A stretch of DNA of 6,456 nt. It comes from Halanaerobiaceae bacterium (lineage in GTDB: Bacteria > Bacillota > Halanaerobiia > Halanaerobiales > Halarsenatibacteraceae). Under the pieces are notes generated by a model that made no database searches, had not been told where the DNA came from, and saw nothing but the letters and a program-made list of their open reading frames with translations. Positions within the stretch are counted from its first letter, which is position 1. Every line of letters begins with the position of its first letter. Shown in pieces: positions 6,081 through 6,456 of the stretch. Made by a program: the position numbers and the translations under genes. The stretch is taken from positions 1 through 6,456 of the forward strand of contig PWHA01000342.1 in the NCBI GenBank assembly GCA_003554685.1. The letters run 5' to 3'.

Positions 6081-6456
6081 ATGAAAAAACACTTATCCAG
6101 GATGGTATCAAAAATGAATGTAAACTTAAAAATTAGAGGTAATAGAACCAACAAAAATAAAATATCAGGTCTTATTCTTCAGATGACCCGGAATATTTTC
6201 ATTGTTTTGCTGACTGGCAGCTTGATTTTTATGGTTGCGTCGCTGCACTCCAGTCCGATTCAGTCAGCAGGTCTGGCAGAACAGCTGAATCTGGAGCTGG
6301 GAGAAGGATCAGCGGAGATTGCTGATGAGATTTATTATCAGCTTGATGGCAGGGCCGATCTTTTTCTCTATGAGGCCTATCAGGCTGAAGGTGAAGAGGA
6401 GGCGAAGATTTCCACCATAATGTTTCTGGTGGAGCTTGATGATGGTTTTGAAATCC
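6081..6456 (+). CDS. Exported acidic protein of unknown function, 3' part outside window
   Basis: An open frame of 125 codons with no stop before the window end. The ATG at 6081 has AGAGGA 6 bases upstream and lies 14 bases after the stop of the beta-helix lipoprotein gene, so the two are probably one operon. A long basic N-region (residues 1-37, ten Lys/Arg) precedes a hydrophobic segment (about I39-L55), with possible signal-peptidase cleavage near G-L-A66. A later ATG at 6183 (Met35) would give a conventional signal peptide but has a poor ribosome binding site. The first 59 mature residues contain 17 Asp/Glu and two Lys/Arg. They include A-D-E-I-Y-Y-Q-L-D-G-R-A-D-L-F-L-Y-E-A-Y, whose alternation suggests a beta-rich or mixed fold. 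I do not recognise the family. Envelope or extracellular location is inferred from the signal and from its neighbour. Confidence 0.7.
   Translation, partial: MKKHLSRMVSKMNVNLKIRGNRTNKNKISGLILQMTRNIFIVLLTGSLIFMVASLHSSPIQSAGLAEQLNLELGEGSAEIADEIYYQLDGRADLFLYEAYQAEGEEEAKISTIMFLVELDDGFEI

Overview
The window reads as AT-rich bacterial chromosomal DNA with strong purine-rich ribosome binding sites (AGGAGG, GGGGAGG, AAGGAG), a GTG start and a classic lipobox. I infer a Bacillota-type organism. The anaerobic halophile order Halanaerobiales is my best guess, from the style of the exported proteins and the excess of Asp/Glu, but nothing in the window proves it. There are no RNA genes, no CRISPR array and no recognisable defence, phage or secondary-metabolite system.

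Layout. (1) Positions 1-911 hold the C-terminal part of a DDE transposase, most like the IS1634 branch of the IS4 group; its 5' part lies outside the window. (2) Positions 912-1135 are an AT-rich spacer that should contain the right end of the insertion sequence plus the promoter and leader of the next gene. (3) Positions 1136-3661 encode an 841-residue acidic cytoplasmic protein of unknown function. It consists of two divergent copies of one module, each starting with a Rho-N/SAP-like helical motif and ending in a W-x-L-K-G-H motif. The copies are joined by a low-complexity linker that contains an exact 4 x 9-bp tandem repeat. (4) Positions 3662-4341 separate this gene from the next + strand gene and carry, on the - strand, a short gene with a good start and a signal peptide that looks like the N-terminal stub of a larger exported protein. 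(5) Upstream of position 4342 is a good promoter candidate whose -10 box is flanked by a perfect 9-bp inverted repeat. (6) Positions 4342-6066 encode a lipoprotein that is almost entirely a right-handed parallel beta-helix. (7) Fourteen bases later starts another exported acidic protein, cut by the window end.

How the parts fit. The beta-helix lipoprotein and the last gene look like one cell-envelope operon, probably regulated at the inverted-repeat promoter. The duplicated Rho-N/SAP-like protein appears to be a separate single-gene unit. The transposase next to it and the truncated exported-protein gene suggest a rearranged, accessory part of the genome. The observations most worth follow-up are the internally duplicated protein with its slippage-prone linker, and the operator-like inverted repeat in front of the envelope operon. 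I see no convincing complete new multi-gene system.
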